A stretch of 64,000 nt of DNA from Pseudomonadota bacterium. Lineage in GTDB: Bacteria; Pseudomonadota; Gammaproteobacteria; Xanthomonadales; Ahniellaceae. The notes under the pieces are model-generated. The model ran no database searches. It was not told the DNA's origin and saw only the letters and a list, made by a program, of their open reading frames with translations. The DNA lies in NCBI GenBank assembly GCA_022843465.1, contig JALHNO010000010.1, forward strand, positions 19,035-83,034, read 5' to 3'. This document shows, one piece after another, positions 55,801-63,881 of this stretch; position 1 is the first letter of the stretch; the number at the start of each line of letters is the position of its first letter. The position numbers and the translations under genes are program-made.

Positions 55801-56969
55801 TCGCACCGGGACTCAATGTACGCCTGTTCGGCGAAGGCGATCGCGATGAGGCGCTCAATGATCTGGTCGCGGGTGACCTTGTCCTGGTCAGCTACGGGTT
55901 GCTGACCGCACAGATCGAGCGCTTCGAAAAGATCGCGTTCGCGACTCTGGTAATCGACGAGGCGCAGGCGATCAAGAATGCCGCGACCCAGCGTGCGCAG
56001 GCGGTGCGTCGCCTGCAGGCGGATTTCCGCGTCGCCACCACCGGTACCCCGCTGGAAAACCATCTCGGAGAACTGTGGAGCCTGTTCCGGGTATTGAATC
56101 CCGGCCTGCTCGGCAGCGAGGAACAATTCCGCAAGCGTTTTGTCAACGCCATGGAGCGCGATCCGCGCGCGCCCGTACGCGAGCATCTGCGCCGGCTGCT
56201 GGCGCCATTCCTGCTGCGCCGTACCAAGGCCGAGGTCTTGACCGAGCTGCCGCCACGGACCGAAATCCTGCTGACGGTGGAGCCGAGCGAGGCCGAGGCG
56301 CGCTTGCTGGCCGCAGTGAAGCGACAATCCCTGGAACGCCTTGCCGACAAGAGCCTGCCACCAGCGCAACGACGCGTGCAGGTGCTGGCCGAGATCATGC
56401 GACTGCGCCGCGCCGCCTGCCATCCCGATCTGGTCGCGCCGGAACTCGGGATCGGCAGCGCCAAGCTCGAGCAACTGGTCGAACTGGTGCAGGAGCTGGT
56501 CGACAACCGCCATCGCGCCCTGGTGTTTTCGCAGTTCGTCGACTATCTGGCTCTGGTCCGTGCGCGCCTGGATCAGGAAGGCATCGACTACCAGTACTTT
56601 GACGGCAGCACCTCGCAGAAGGCGCGTGACGCCGCCGTCGCCGCATTCCAGCGCGGCGAGGGCAAGGTATTTCTGCTGAGCCTGAAGGCCGGTGGTGTCG
56701 GCATCAATCTCACCGCGGCCGACTATGTCATCCATCTCGATCCATGGTGGAACCCCGCGGTCGAACAACAGGCCTCCGATCGCGCCCACCGTATCGGTCA
56801 GAGCCGGCCGGTCACCATCTACAAGCTGGTGCTCAAGGGCAGTATCGAGGAACAGGTGATCGCCCTGCATGCCAGCAAGCGCGAACTCATCGAGCAGGTC
56901 ATCGAGGGTCAGACCAGCGCCGCCCGAATGAGCGTAGATGAATTGCTGGCCTTGCTGGCGGATTCGTAG
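52860..56969 (+). CDS. SNF2-family DNA helicase/translocase
   Basis: A protein of up to 1369 residues. The C-terminal 460 residues hold the SNF2 motor: LRDYQLDGFRFL (about 915), motif I DDMGLGKT (about 939), motif II DEAQ, motif III TGTPLENHLGELWSLF (about 1060), then the helicase C domain with LVFSQFVDYL, LLSLKAGGVGINL and motif VI QASDRAHRIGQ (about 1306). The 900-residue N-terminal part is largely helical and unlike known domains, with a SNF2-associated region just before the motor. The start is uncertain: ATG at 52860 has no clear ribosome site and a GTG at 52887 is possible. It follows icd by 33 bp. Roles in transcription recycling, repair or defence are all possible. Confidence 0.92.
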   Translation: MAATAGGAWVSKSQKGVAPESQLVASYQALDDDNQMLVEALCLGDRGILFSALSTLISSLQPKSAWRTATQKHIKEVLAALPQFVAASNSSHVVPVDSPLLRSAIASRMIASGRVEAWVSACRNAHVRIAQYENVLDRPAVEQRLQVAGLYAGLDPDLAVFQRYFGAFTPMSPPLLLVTRAALHSDVMMALHPTTRALAVAAQLMAQLDAPDAHASEWLKIARGMLGVSKHADPSLLEGILAHETRRGTLQLFAERGSHTPIQELLQRAFDAAIGGEPPARVAEPLEQSLKLVRRQFGSTSWHQDMFALLYMACITALDTPDMRKRRAQLAKLDTSGFDGFAIYCWQLFIAARSAGKIMKEPQLHAQTPAHHCWWLAVLLTWSKVSFSDALRDALRQHLDQAQEAGWNLLAAQLAQVLGDTRPGLPTSALRLVDWCRPQGAWESALQAIGALVRHQRAGADSSGSTSHSRIQVRVACYHGLVFLRLFEQRQQAKGFSAGRQVASARQVVDAMQRIEPGDNSDRRLLQAYAADLGSAGYFNNERVGDSRTAQALIGHPHVVDEAKPERAIAVVAGDVRLQARRGDDGRVDLRLSRPIPSGSKGMLELKDGKLHVYRFDDTLQGLARIVGEGLRLPPEAVAPLLDVLPELSQRVKLDTDLASFGVREAIADGQLYAQLDPIADGLRLRLVVRPFGPDSAAHGLGTGAETVMATVNGEPHRAQRQLAAEREAGRQLGLLCPGLDGLDLSEPIEVRDPEAALALVEGLQAAGSALVLEWPTGKQLRIGKARDDKSLTLTVKRQRDWFSAEGGLAMDDGSVVALSEILRQLPSARGRYLRLDGERIIALEGELRRRLELLQGFADDNGKLTVSAVAAPIFAEALDEQDEIDNKFRDQLKRINRAQQRVAAIPGDFQAELRDYQLDGFRFLMRLADWGAGACLADDMGLGKTVQALAMLTARAAEGPALVLAPTSVVGNWRREALRFAPGLNVRLFGEGDRDEALNDLVAGDLVLVSYGLLTAQIERFEKIAFATLVIDEAQAIKNAATQRAQAVRRLQADFRVATTGTPLENHLGELWSLFRVLNPGLLGSEEQFRKRFVNAMERDPRAPVREHLRRLLAPFLLRRTKAEVLTELPPRTEILLTVEPSEAEARLLAAVKRQSLERLADKSLPPAQRRVQVLAEIMRLRRAACHPDLVAPELGIGSAKLEQLVELVQELVDNRHRALVFSQFVDYLALVRARLDQEGIDYQYFDGSTSQKARDAAVAAFQRGEGKVFLLSLKAGGVGINLTAADYVIHLDPWWNPAVEQQASDRAHRIGQSRPVTIYKLVLKGSIEEQVIALHASKRELIEQVIEGQTSAARMSVDELLALLADS

Positions 56970-57053
56970 CCAAGCAGGTCGCGGTTTGCGCTTGTGCCCG
57001 GGAGACTTTGGTGCGGGCATCTTTACGAAATCCAGCGCAAGGTGTGCTGTTCT

Positions 57054-57126
57054 GAAGGGCATCTCGGTGAGATGCCGCTTTGAATGCCCGGCGGTGTCGG
57101 GACGGCATCTCACCGAAATGCCCTAC
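57054..57126. repeat. Solitary REP pair
   Basis: A forward copy with a GAAG head at 57054-57076 and a reverse copy at 57104-57126, with loops GGT and ACC in place of the usual TGT, so paired loop changes are conserved in both arms. The spacer has CCGGCGGTGTCGG, related to the spacers of the 126-bp units. Confidence 0.85.
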
Positions 57127-57138
57127 AGGATCACAGGC

Positions 57139-58250
57139 GCGACGCCCTCCACGGGCACCGATCTGGTTGGAGCAACCCGGAGGGCCGCGCTCCCGCGCGG
57201 CCGCCTTGGCTCTGGCTTCCGATCAATACCTCAATGAGCACGTGTCGATGGCCTGTCGGTCATGACCAGGCGTCGCAGGAGCGACGCCCTCCACGGGCAC
57301 CGTTCCGGTTGGAGCAACCCGGAGGGCCGCGCTCCTGCGCGGCCGCTCTGGCTCTGGTTGCCGATCAATACCTCGATGAGCACGTGCCGATGGCCTGTCG
57401 GTCATGACCAGGCGTCGCAGGAGCGACGCCCTCCACGGGCACCGTTCCGGAGGGCCGCGCTCCCGCGCGGCCGCCTTGGCTCTGGCTTCCGATCAATACC
57501 TCGATGAACGTGTGCCGATGGCCTGTCGGTCGTGACCAGGCGTCGCAGGAGCGACGCCCTCCACGGGCACCGTTCCGGAGGGCCGCGCTCCCGCGCGGCC
57601 GCTCTGGCTCTGGCTTCCGATCAATACCTCAATGAGCACGTGTCGATGGCCTGTCGGTCGTGACGAGGCGTCGCAGGAGCGACGCCCTCCACGGGCGCCG
57701 TTCTGGTCGGGCGAATCTGGAGGGCCGCGCTCCTGCGCGGCCGCCTTGGCTCTGGCTTCCGATCCGCATCTCGATGAATGTGTGCAGGTGGCCTGTCGGT
57801 CATGACCAGGCGTCGCAGGAGCGACGCCCTCCACCGGCACCGTTCCGGAGGGCCGCGCTCCTGCGCGGCCGCTCTGGCTCTGGCTTCCGATCAATACCTC
57901 GACGAACGCGATGCGATGGCCTGTCGGTCGTGACGAGGCGTCGCAGGAGCGACGCCCTCCATGGGCACCGTTCCGGTTGGAGCAACCCGGAGGGCCGCGC
58001 TCCTGCGCGGCCGCTCTGGCTCTGGCTTCCGATCAATACCTCGATGAACGCGTGCCGATGGCCTTTCGGTCATGACCAGGCGTCGCAGGAGCGACGCCCT
58101 CCACGGGCACCGTTCCGGTTGGAGCAACCCGGAGGGCCGCGCTCCTGCGCGGCCGCTCTGGCTCTGGCTTCCGATCAATACCTCGACTAACGCGATCCGA
58201 TGGTCTGTCGGTCGTGACGAGGCGTCGCAGGAGCGACGCCCTCCAGGATC
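57139..58250. repeat. Eight-unit modular hairpin array, units of 142 or 128 bp
   Basis: The word GCGACGCCCTCCA starts at 57139, 57281, 57423, 57551, 57679, 57821, 57949, 58091 and 58233. Units of 142 bp contain an extra 14-bp hairpin module (GGTTGGAGCAACCC, or a variant at 57704); units of 128 bp lack it. Every unit has two strong hairpins: GGCGTCGC-AGGA-GCGACGCC and GGCCGCGC-TCCT-GCGCGGCC, which are inverted relatives with complementary loops. CAGGATCACAGGCGC occurs at both borders (57126 and about 58243). Long open frames across it are repeat artefacts. Confidence 0.95.
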
Positions 58251-58278
58251 ACAGGCGCGCTGCGGCGCAAGTCGCGCC

Positions 58279-58785
58279 TTACTTCAGGTCGCCCAGCAGG
58301 GCATCCTTGGTCGGGGCGTTCAGCCACAGTGCGATGTCCTCGCCCATGACTTTTACGGTGCGACCGAGCACCGAGCAGGAACCCTTGTAGCCAGCGAAGG
58401 CTCCGCCCATCGAGTTGCGTCGAACCTTGAAACTGGCGATCTCGACGCCGTTTTCGAGCAGCTTGCCGCGCGCCGACGTCGACTTGCGGTGACCCAGCCA
58501 GGCATTGCCTTCGCTGATGGCATCACGGATCTCGACCACCAGCACCTTGCCTTCTGCGGTCTCGTCGATGGTATCGACCAGACGGATCTTGTGACCGCCC
58601 TTGGTCGCGAATTCCTTGATGAAGTCGGCGAGCTGGGTCTGCAAGGTGCATTCGCGCATGATCTTGCCGGCGATTTCGGCGTCCTCGGCGAAGGGGATCG
58701 AGCGCGCCACCTGGATTTCTTCGGCAGCGGCGAACGATGAGCCGAACATGAGGGTGAGCAGGGCGAGGGTGGACACGATTTTCAT
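58279..58785 (-). CDS. Periplasmic protein of unknown function
   Basis: A 168-residue protein with a signal peptide (residues 1-20, ALLTLMFGSSFAAAEE). The start ATG at 58785 has AGGA upstream; the longer frame to 58902 is Arg/Pro-rich and not coding-like. The mature protein contains RECTLQTQLADFIKEF and a C-terminal SFKVRRNSMGGAFAGYKGSC with GRTVKVMGEDIALWL, and two Cys that may pair. I do not recognise a family with certainty. It is transcribed away from the ECF sigma gene and ends next to the hairpin array. Confidence 0.78.
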   Translation of the reverse strand: MKIVSTLALLTLMFGSSFAAAEEIQVARSIPFAEDAEIAGKIMRECTLQTQLADFIKEFATKGGHKIRLVDTIDETAEGKVLVVEIRDAISEGNAWLGHRKSTSARGKLLENGVEIASFKVRRNSMGGAFAGYKGSCSVLGRTVKVMGEDIALWLNAPTKDALLGDLK

Positions 58786-59022
58786 TTCTGGATTCCTGGG
58801 ATGGCTGGGTCGGTGATCACGGCTGAGCGGCAGTGGGCGACCGCAGTCGCAAGGCCGCGCAGCGCGCGCTCTTGATGGTAACTCCCGAAATCCTTGCAGC
58901 ACAAAGCAGACTGCACAAGCCGGCGACCCCGGGGTCCGCCGCCGCAGCCCCTCCGCGCTCGTAGCGTGCTCGCCGGCCCGCTACACTTTTGCCGCCTGGA
59001 CCTTCATCTGCGAGGTGGTGGC

Positions 59023-59610
59023 ATGACAGCTTCCGATCTGGAAGGCATTACCCGCCAGGTGGCTGCGGCCGCCGATGATCCGGCGGCGCGCGATCAGCTG
59101 CTGCGCCGCATCCACGCCGATCTGATGCGGATTGCGCACGCCGAGCTGTGCCGGCATCAACGCGGCGAGACCTTGAACACGCGTGCCCTGGTCAACGAGG
59201 CCTACCTGAAACTGTTTGCAGGCGAGGGCGGCCAGTACCTGAGCAGTCATCACTTTTTTGCGACCGCGGCACGCGCGATGCGCCAGGTCGTGATCGACTA
59301 CGCACGCGCCCGGCTGGCCGAGCGGCGCGGCGCCGGCGCCGTGCACATCGCCCTTGATGAACTCGAATCCGAGTCGATACCCGTCGATGCCCAGGCCGAA
59401 CGCCTGGTCGCCATCGACGCCGCGCTGGGCAAGCTCGAACTGCTCGACAAGCGCCTGGCCCAGGTCATGGAGTTGCGCTTTTTTGCTGGCCTCGAAGTGG
59501 ACGAGGTGGCAAGAATCCTCAACGTCTCGGTACCCACCATCGTGCGTGACACGCGAACCGCCAAGGCCTTTCTGCAGAGGGAACTTGACCAGGCCGGTTC
59601 CGGCGACTGA
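59023..59610 (+). CDS. ECF-type RNA polymerase sigma factor (kinase-associated group)
   Basis: A 195-residue sigma factor. Region 2 includes LNTRALVNEAYLKLF, HHFFATAARAMRQVVIDYARARLAERRG, and region 4 has RLAQVMELRFFAGL, VDEVARILNVSVPTI and DTRTAKAFL. The ALVNEAYLKL and MRQVVIDYAR blocks are typical of the ECF group often encoded beside Ser/Thr protein kinases (ECF43-like) and without a classic anti-sigma factor. I start at the ATG at 59023 with GAGGTGG upstream. The Ser/Thr kinase gene is convergent, 20 bp away, which fits kinase-controlled activity. No anti-sigma gene is seen. Confidence 0.92.
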   Translation: MTASDLEGITRQVAAAADDPAARDQLLRRIHADLMRIAHAELCRHQRGETLNTRALVNEAYLKLFAGEGGQYLSSHHFFATAARAMRQVVIDYARARLAERRGAGAVHIALDELESESIPVDAQAERLVAIDAALGKLELLDKRLAQVMELRFFAGLEVDEVARILNVSVPTIVRDTRTAKAFLQRELDQAGSGD

Positions 59611-59630
59611 TCGCCATTGCCGCGCCGTGA

Positions 59631-62357
59631 TCAAGGCAGCTTGCGCTCGGCTTCTTGCAGCAGTGCTTCGATGATTCGGGAACGACGGTCAGTCTCACCC
59701 AGTCCGCTGCGCAGTCTTTGCAGCGCAGAGCGCATCTGCGCGACGCCTTCGGTCTTCCCGCGCGCCGCATTGCAGGCGCCAACCAGGGCGTACTGATACT
59801 GGGCTTCGGTGACTTCGGCCGCGGCGGATGCACCGGATACTGCGAAGGCGCGCTCCGCCGCTGCACAGGCGCCGGCAGCATCGCCACGCGCCAGTCGCAC
59901 GCGCGCGAGGTCGTTGAGTGAAGCAACCAGGGTGAAGCTCGTGGTACCGAGCGCGATTTCGTAGGAACGGATCGCGCGCTCGAAGAGCTGCTCGGCCTCG
60001 GCCAGGTGCTGCTGCGCGAATTCGATTCCGGCCAGGGTGCGGATGGCCGCTGCGGTGTTGCGGTGGTTTTCACCGAGCGCCTTCAGGCGCAGGCGCAAGG
60101 CCTCCTCCGCGTACGGCCGCGCTTCGTCCGCGCGATCAAGCTGCATCAGGGTGCTGGCCAGATGATTGGCACCGAGTGCAATATGGGGATGCTCGGGATC
60201 GAGCAGGCGTCTGCGTGTAGTGAGCACTTCCTCGAACAAGGGCAGGGCGTCGGCGTATTTCTGCTGGGCAACAAGAATCGTTGCCAGGTTGCTGCGGGTC
60301 GACAGGCTGCGCGGATGCTCCGAGCCGTAGATGCGCACATTGAGTTCGAGCTCTTCGCGGCGCAGCGCTTCAGATGCCCGGTAGGGGCCGGTGTTGGCGA
60401 CCACCATTGCATGCGCACTGAGGGCGCGCGCGAAAAACTCGTCATCGCGTGGTTGCTGCGTACGTAGTGCATCGACAACGGCAGCGGTGAGGGGGTGCGC
60501 GTCCTCTTCGCGATCCACCAGCACCAGCCAGGAGGCGTAACGCAGCATGATCTCCTGGGTCTGGCGATGCGCCTGGCCGTGACGCGCACGCTGCACGTCC
60601 AGCGCGGCGAGATAGGCCGCCTCGGCCTCTGCCAGCTGGTTCAGGGATTGATGCGATATCGCCCGTTGCAGGTCTATCCTGGCGATGAAGTCGAGATCTG
60701 GTCGCGTGGCCAGCGCCTGCTCGCTGCGCAGGGCCTGCAATTCGCTGAGTGCCTCGTTATCGTGTCCGAGTTCATGCAATACCGTGGCGTGCGCGAGTCG
60801 GGCGCGGCGCGCATCGGGTGCAGCGGCGCTTGCCTCGGCAAGCAGGGGCAGTGCCTCCTTGTATAGCCCGAGCCCGCGATGCGCTTCGCCCATCGCCAGC
60901 AGCAATTCGCCGCGCGCCTCCGGCTGGTCGCGCAGGCCATCGCGAATGCGCGCGCTGCCGGTGCTCAGCAGGCTGCGCGCGGTCACACGCTCGCCCTGCG
61001 CTTCCACCGGATCGGCAAGCTGGAACAGCCCGACCATGAAGTCCAGGGCCGCGCGCGACTTGGCAGCCTCGGCACGCGCCTGACCGGCCTGCCAGAGCGC
61101 GACGCCCAGACCCAGCACGAGCGACAGGGCGGCGACCAGGCCGAGCCCGCTGGCGAGCGCATGCCGCTGCAGGAAGCGAACGGCGCGATAGCGCAGATGG
61201 CCACGGCGCGCCGCAACCGGATGGCGTTGCAGATGCCGCTGTACATCCGCGGCGAAGTCGGCGACCGAGGCATAGCGCTGCTCGGGCTCCTTGCGCAGGG
61301 CCTTCAGAATGATCGCATCGAGATCGCCGCGCAGGCGTGCGCACAGTTGCAGCGGTTGCAGTGCGCGCTCGGCGGCACGCTCGATCGACTGGTCGTTGGC
61401 CTCTGCCAGCGCGCGTGATGGCCGCAGTGGCTCCTGGGTCAGGATGGCCTGCTCGTAGGCCGCCGGTGTCGACGCGGCACTGCCATAGGGTCGCTGTCCG
61501 GTCAGAAGTTGATAGAGCAGAAGCCCCAGCGCGTAGACGTCGACGCCGGTGGTCACCGCATCGCCGCGCACCTGTTCGGGCGCGGCATATTCTGGCGTGA
61601 ACACACGCGAGGCAGTAGCCGTCAGGTTGCCGTTACCTGCCAGCAATTTGGCGATGCCAAAGTCGAGCAGTTTAACCTGGCCGCTGTCGTCGACCATGAT
61701 ATTTGAGGGCTTGAGGTCGCGATGCACGATCAGGTGCTGATGCGCATGGCTCACTGCCGAGCACACGATCAGGAACAGGCGCAGGCGGGCTTCGATGCTG
61801 AGCCGCTGGGCATCGCAGTAGCGGCCGATCTCGTCGCCTTCGATGTACTCCAGCACCAGATAGGGCTTGCCATCGCTGCTGACGCCACCATCGAGCAGGC
61901 GGGCAATGTTCGGATGGTTGAGGCTGGCGAGCATTTGCCGTTCGCTGCGGAAGCGCTGCAGCAGTTCGCCGACATCCCAGCCGGGCCGGATCAGCTTGAC
62001 GGCGGCCTGCTGCTGGTAGGCGCCGTCGGCGCGCTCGGCCAGGTAGACCGCACCCATGCCGCCGCGCCCGATTTCGCTCAGCAGCCGCCAGGGACCCAGA
62101 CGCAATCCGGCAAGCCGATCGCGTTCGGCTTCGCGTTCGTCCTCGTTCAAGGCATGCAACAACTCCGGCGCCGCCGCGCCGAGCGAGGTGGCGTCCTGCT
62201 GGGCACGTGCATCGGCAGCAAGCATGGCTTCGACCTCGGCCCGCAGCGCGCTGTCGCCGACGCATTGCGCATCGAGGAAGGCTGCGCGCCCGGAGGCGGG
62301 CAGTTCGGCTGCCTGCTCAAACAGCCTGCGGACGAGCTGCCAATCGGGCGCGGCCAT
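59631..62357 (-). CDS. Transmembrane Ser/Thr protein kinase with C-terminal TPR repeats
   Basis: A 908-residue protein. The kinase domain has GRGGMGAVYLAE (about 96), AVKLIR, HRDLKPSNIMV (about 212), DFGIAKLL and APEQVRGD. The membrane helix is at about 403-425 (GLVAALSLVLGLGVALW). TPR repeats fill the rest, ending near EAERKLP. The N-terminal 90 residues resemble a short regulatory region common to this type (WQLVRRLFEQAAELP, RAAFLDAQC). It is convergent with the ECF sigma gene and shares its design with the kinase at 6703. By analogy with known kinase/ECF43 pairs it may phosphorylate the sigma factor. Confidence 0.94.
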   Translation of the reverse strand: MAAPDWQLVRRLFEQAAELPASGRAAFLDAQCVGDSALRAEVEAMLAADARAQQDATSLGAAAPELLHALNEDEREAERDRLAGLRLGPWRLLSEIGRGGMGAVYLAERADGAYQQQAAVKLIRPGWDVGELLQRFRSERQMLASLNHPNIARLLDGGVSSDGKPYLVLEYIEGDEIGRYCDAQRLSIEARLRLFLIVCSAVSHAHQHLIVHRDLKPSNIMVDDSGQVKLLDFGIAKLLAGNGNLTATASRVFTPEYAAPEQVRGDAVTTGVDVYALGLLLYQLLTGQRPYGSAASTPAAYEQAILTQEPLRPSRALAEANDQSIERAAERALQPLQLCARLRGDLDAIILKALRKEPEQRYASVADFAADVQRHLQRHPVAARRGHLRYRAVRFLQRHALASGLGLVAALSLVLGLGVALWQAGQARAEAAKSRAALDFMVGLFQLADPVEAQGERVTARSLLSTGSARIRDGLRDQPEARGELLLAMGEAHRGLGLYKEALPLLAEASAAAPDARRARLAHATVLHELGHDNEALSELQALRSEQALATRPDLDFIARIDLQRAISHQSLNQLAEAEAAYLAALDVQRARHGQAHRQTQEIMLRYASWLVLVDREEDAHPLTAAVVDALRTQQPRDDEFFARALSAHAMVVANTGPYRASEALRREELELNVRIYGSEHPRSLSTRSNLATILVAQQKYADALPLFEEVLTTRRRLLDPEHPHIALGANHLASTLMQLDRADEARPYAEEALRLRLKALGENHRNTAAAIRTLAGIEFAQQHLAEAEQLFERAIRSYEIALGTTSFTLVASLNDLARVRLARGDAAGACAAAERAFAVSGASAAAEVTEAQYQYALVGACNAARGKTEGVAQMRSALQRLRSGLGETDRRSRIIEALLQEAERKLP

Positions 62358-62389
62358 AGGCGATTACTCGGGACGATGCGGAGCGCGGA

Positions 62390-63220
62390 TCATAACGCCG
62401 CCCGATGACGCGAGCGATTGAACAGCAGCGCACCGTTTTCGCCCGCCAGTTGCTCGTTGCACTGCGCGCCCACAGTCGCTTCGGCGAGACCGGGGCAGTG
62501 GCTGGGCAGCGCGTCCAGCGAAAGATTTTCGGGAATGCGGGTGTGGTGTACGCAGACCGCGCCGCGGCTGTTCCATCCGGCCTCGAAGCCCAGTTCCGGA
62601 TAACCCCTGGTCTGTTGCTGCACGCCGACGCGGTCGTAGATATCGATGCTGGTGCCATCACGGGTGCTTGGCCGGTTGTCGCCGCAGTAGTCGGCGCGCG
62701 CCAGGTGAATGCAGGTCTCGAAAAAGGGAACCAGCGATTCGCCGGTATTGGGTGCCCGCCGCCACGGCAGATAACCCCAGCGCAGACATTTGGATTCGAC
62801 GCCACTGGCGCAACTCATGCTGAAGCGTCCGGCATCGGCGATGTAGTGGTTCTGCTCGTCGAAATAGCCGGGATAGACCACGACACGTTGGTCGCCCCTG
62901 GTGTCGGGCGCGCAGAAGCCGCGGAACACCATGCTGCCTGGCTGGCGCAACTCGAGCGTGTGCATCCAGACTTCATCGAAGCGCGCGGTCGGGTCGCGCT
63001 CGACGGCGACAACCCGGACGACGCCGAGGTCGCCGAGGTCGAGCTCGGCGCCGATCAGATCGGCGCCCTGCAATAGCGTGCCATCGGCGTCCGGCAGCAC
63101 AAAGCGCGTACCTTCGACGCGCAGTGCGCCGACTGCCTCCTCGGCGTCGGCGTTCTTTGGCTGCTGCAACAGGACACCGCACAGGACCAGGGCCGGGACG
63201 AGGGCGCGCACGGTGATCAT
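62390..63220 (-). CDS. Secreted ADYC-domain protein
   Basis: A 276-residue protein with a signal peptide (ALVPALVLCGVLL, then NADAEE). The Cys-rich body contains FRGFCAPD, SMSCASGVESKCLRWGY, FETCIHLARADYCGDNRPST and CVHHTR, which includes the ADYCGDN signature of ADYC-domain proteins, of unknown function. About eight Cys suggest several disulphides. The start lies 2 bp after the stop of the LNG/LQG-repeat gene, so the two form an operon. Such pairs occur in myxobacteria and relatives, as far as I recall. Confidence 0.85.
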   Translation of the reverse strand: MITVRALVPALVLCGVLLQQPKNADAEEAVGALRVEGTRFVLPDADGTLLQGADLIGAELDLGDLGVVRVVAVERDPTARFDEVWMHTLELRQPGSMVFRGFCAPDTRGDQRVVVYPGYFDEQNHYIADAGRFSMSCASGVESKCLRWGYLPWRRAPNTGESLVPFFETCIHLARADYCGDNRPSTRDGTSIDIYDRVGVQQQTRGYPELGFEAGWNSRGAVCVHHTRIPENLSLDALPSHCPGLAEATVGAQCNEQLAGENGALLFNRSRHRAAL

Positions 63221-63222
63221 GC

Positions 63223-63618
63223 TCAGCGCGCAGCCAGTTTGACGCGAACCTGGCTCAGCGAGATGCCACTCAAGGTGCCGCGTGCGCGACTGAGGGCAGA
63301 GACGCCGCTGGGGGTTGCGCCCTGCAACACCAGGCCCGGGCCGTTGAAGGTCAAACCCTGCAGCACGAGACCCGGGCCGTTGAACGTCAAACCCTGCAGC
63401 ACAAGGCCCGGGCCATTGAGTCTTACCCCGTTGAGCCGCAGTCCGTTGAGCGTGGTGCCCTGGATAACGGGGCCCTGCAGGCTGATGCCGTTGAGCGAAA
63501 GGCCTTGCAGGCTGACGCCATTGAGGGTCGGACCGTCAGCGGCGCCGGAGCGTGCCTCGGTTGCTGGGGCGCAGAGCGCGGTACACAGGGCGGCGGCAGC
63601 AAGCACAGTCAGTTTCAT
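63223..63618 (-). CDS. Secreted LNG/LQG pentapeptide-like repeat protein
   Basis: A 131-residue protein with a signal peptide (residues 1-22, ending APATEA). Residues 30-100 are repeats with Leu-x-Gly at a spacing of five: LNGVSLQGLSLNGISLQGP, then three near-identical 11-residue units LNGPGLVLQG / TFNGPGLVLQG, also near-identical in DNA (33 bp period, about 63333-63430). The pattern suggests a pentapeptide-type right-handed beta-helix. A GGAG site precedes the ATG at 63618. It is co-transcribed with the ADYC protein gene, and the repeats may fold as a rod that carries or binds that partner. Confidence 0.82.
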   Translation of the reverse strand: MKLTVLAAAALCTALCAPATEARSGAADGPTLNGVSLQGLSLNGISLQGPVIQGTTLNGLRLNGVRLNGPGLVLQGLTFNGPGLVLQGLTFNGPGLVLQGATPSGVSALSRARGTLSGISLSQVRVKLAAR

Positions 63619-63881
63619 CGCGGATCTCCGTAACGTGGTGGGCGGGCGGATGCCGGCCTCATGGACACATACGCAGGCAGCTGTGGCTGGAGATCATGGT
63701 GGTCGAAAGATGCCTCTCGACGGCGGATGCGGTGGGGTTTGGGCGTCGGGATCGGGGTGGCGGGGGATGTCGTGGCGTGTGCGTGCGGTGTGCGCGGGCT
63801 TCGCCGGGGGCGCTGGCCTGGGCTCCTGGAGCGGGGCTTGCCCCGCTGGCTTTGCCTTTGGATCTGATCGCGAATGCCAAC
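63619..63881. other. Intergenic region with one GCGGGGC hairpin
   Basis: About 260 bp. It holds the promoter region of the repeat-protein/ADYC operon and, at 63830-63847, the perfect hairpin AGCGGGGC-TT-GCCCCGCT, the same family as the hairpins at 17459 and 32518. No gene is seen; the open frame on the minus strand is due to the microsatellite. Confidence 0.6.

Noticed and set aside
57139..58250. Open frames across the 128/142-bp array
   Set aside because: They are composed of hairpin repeats and shift frame between unit types.
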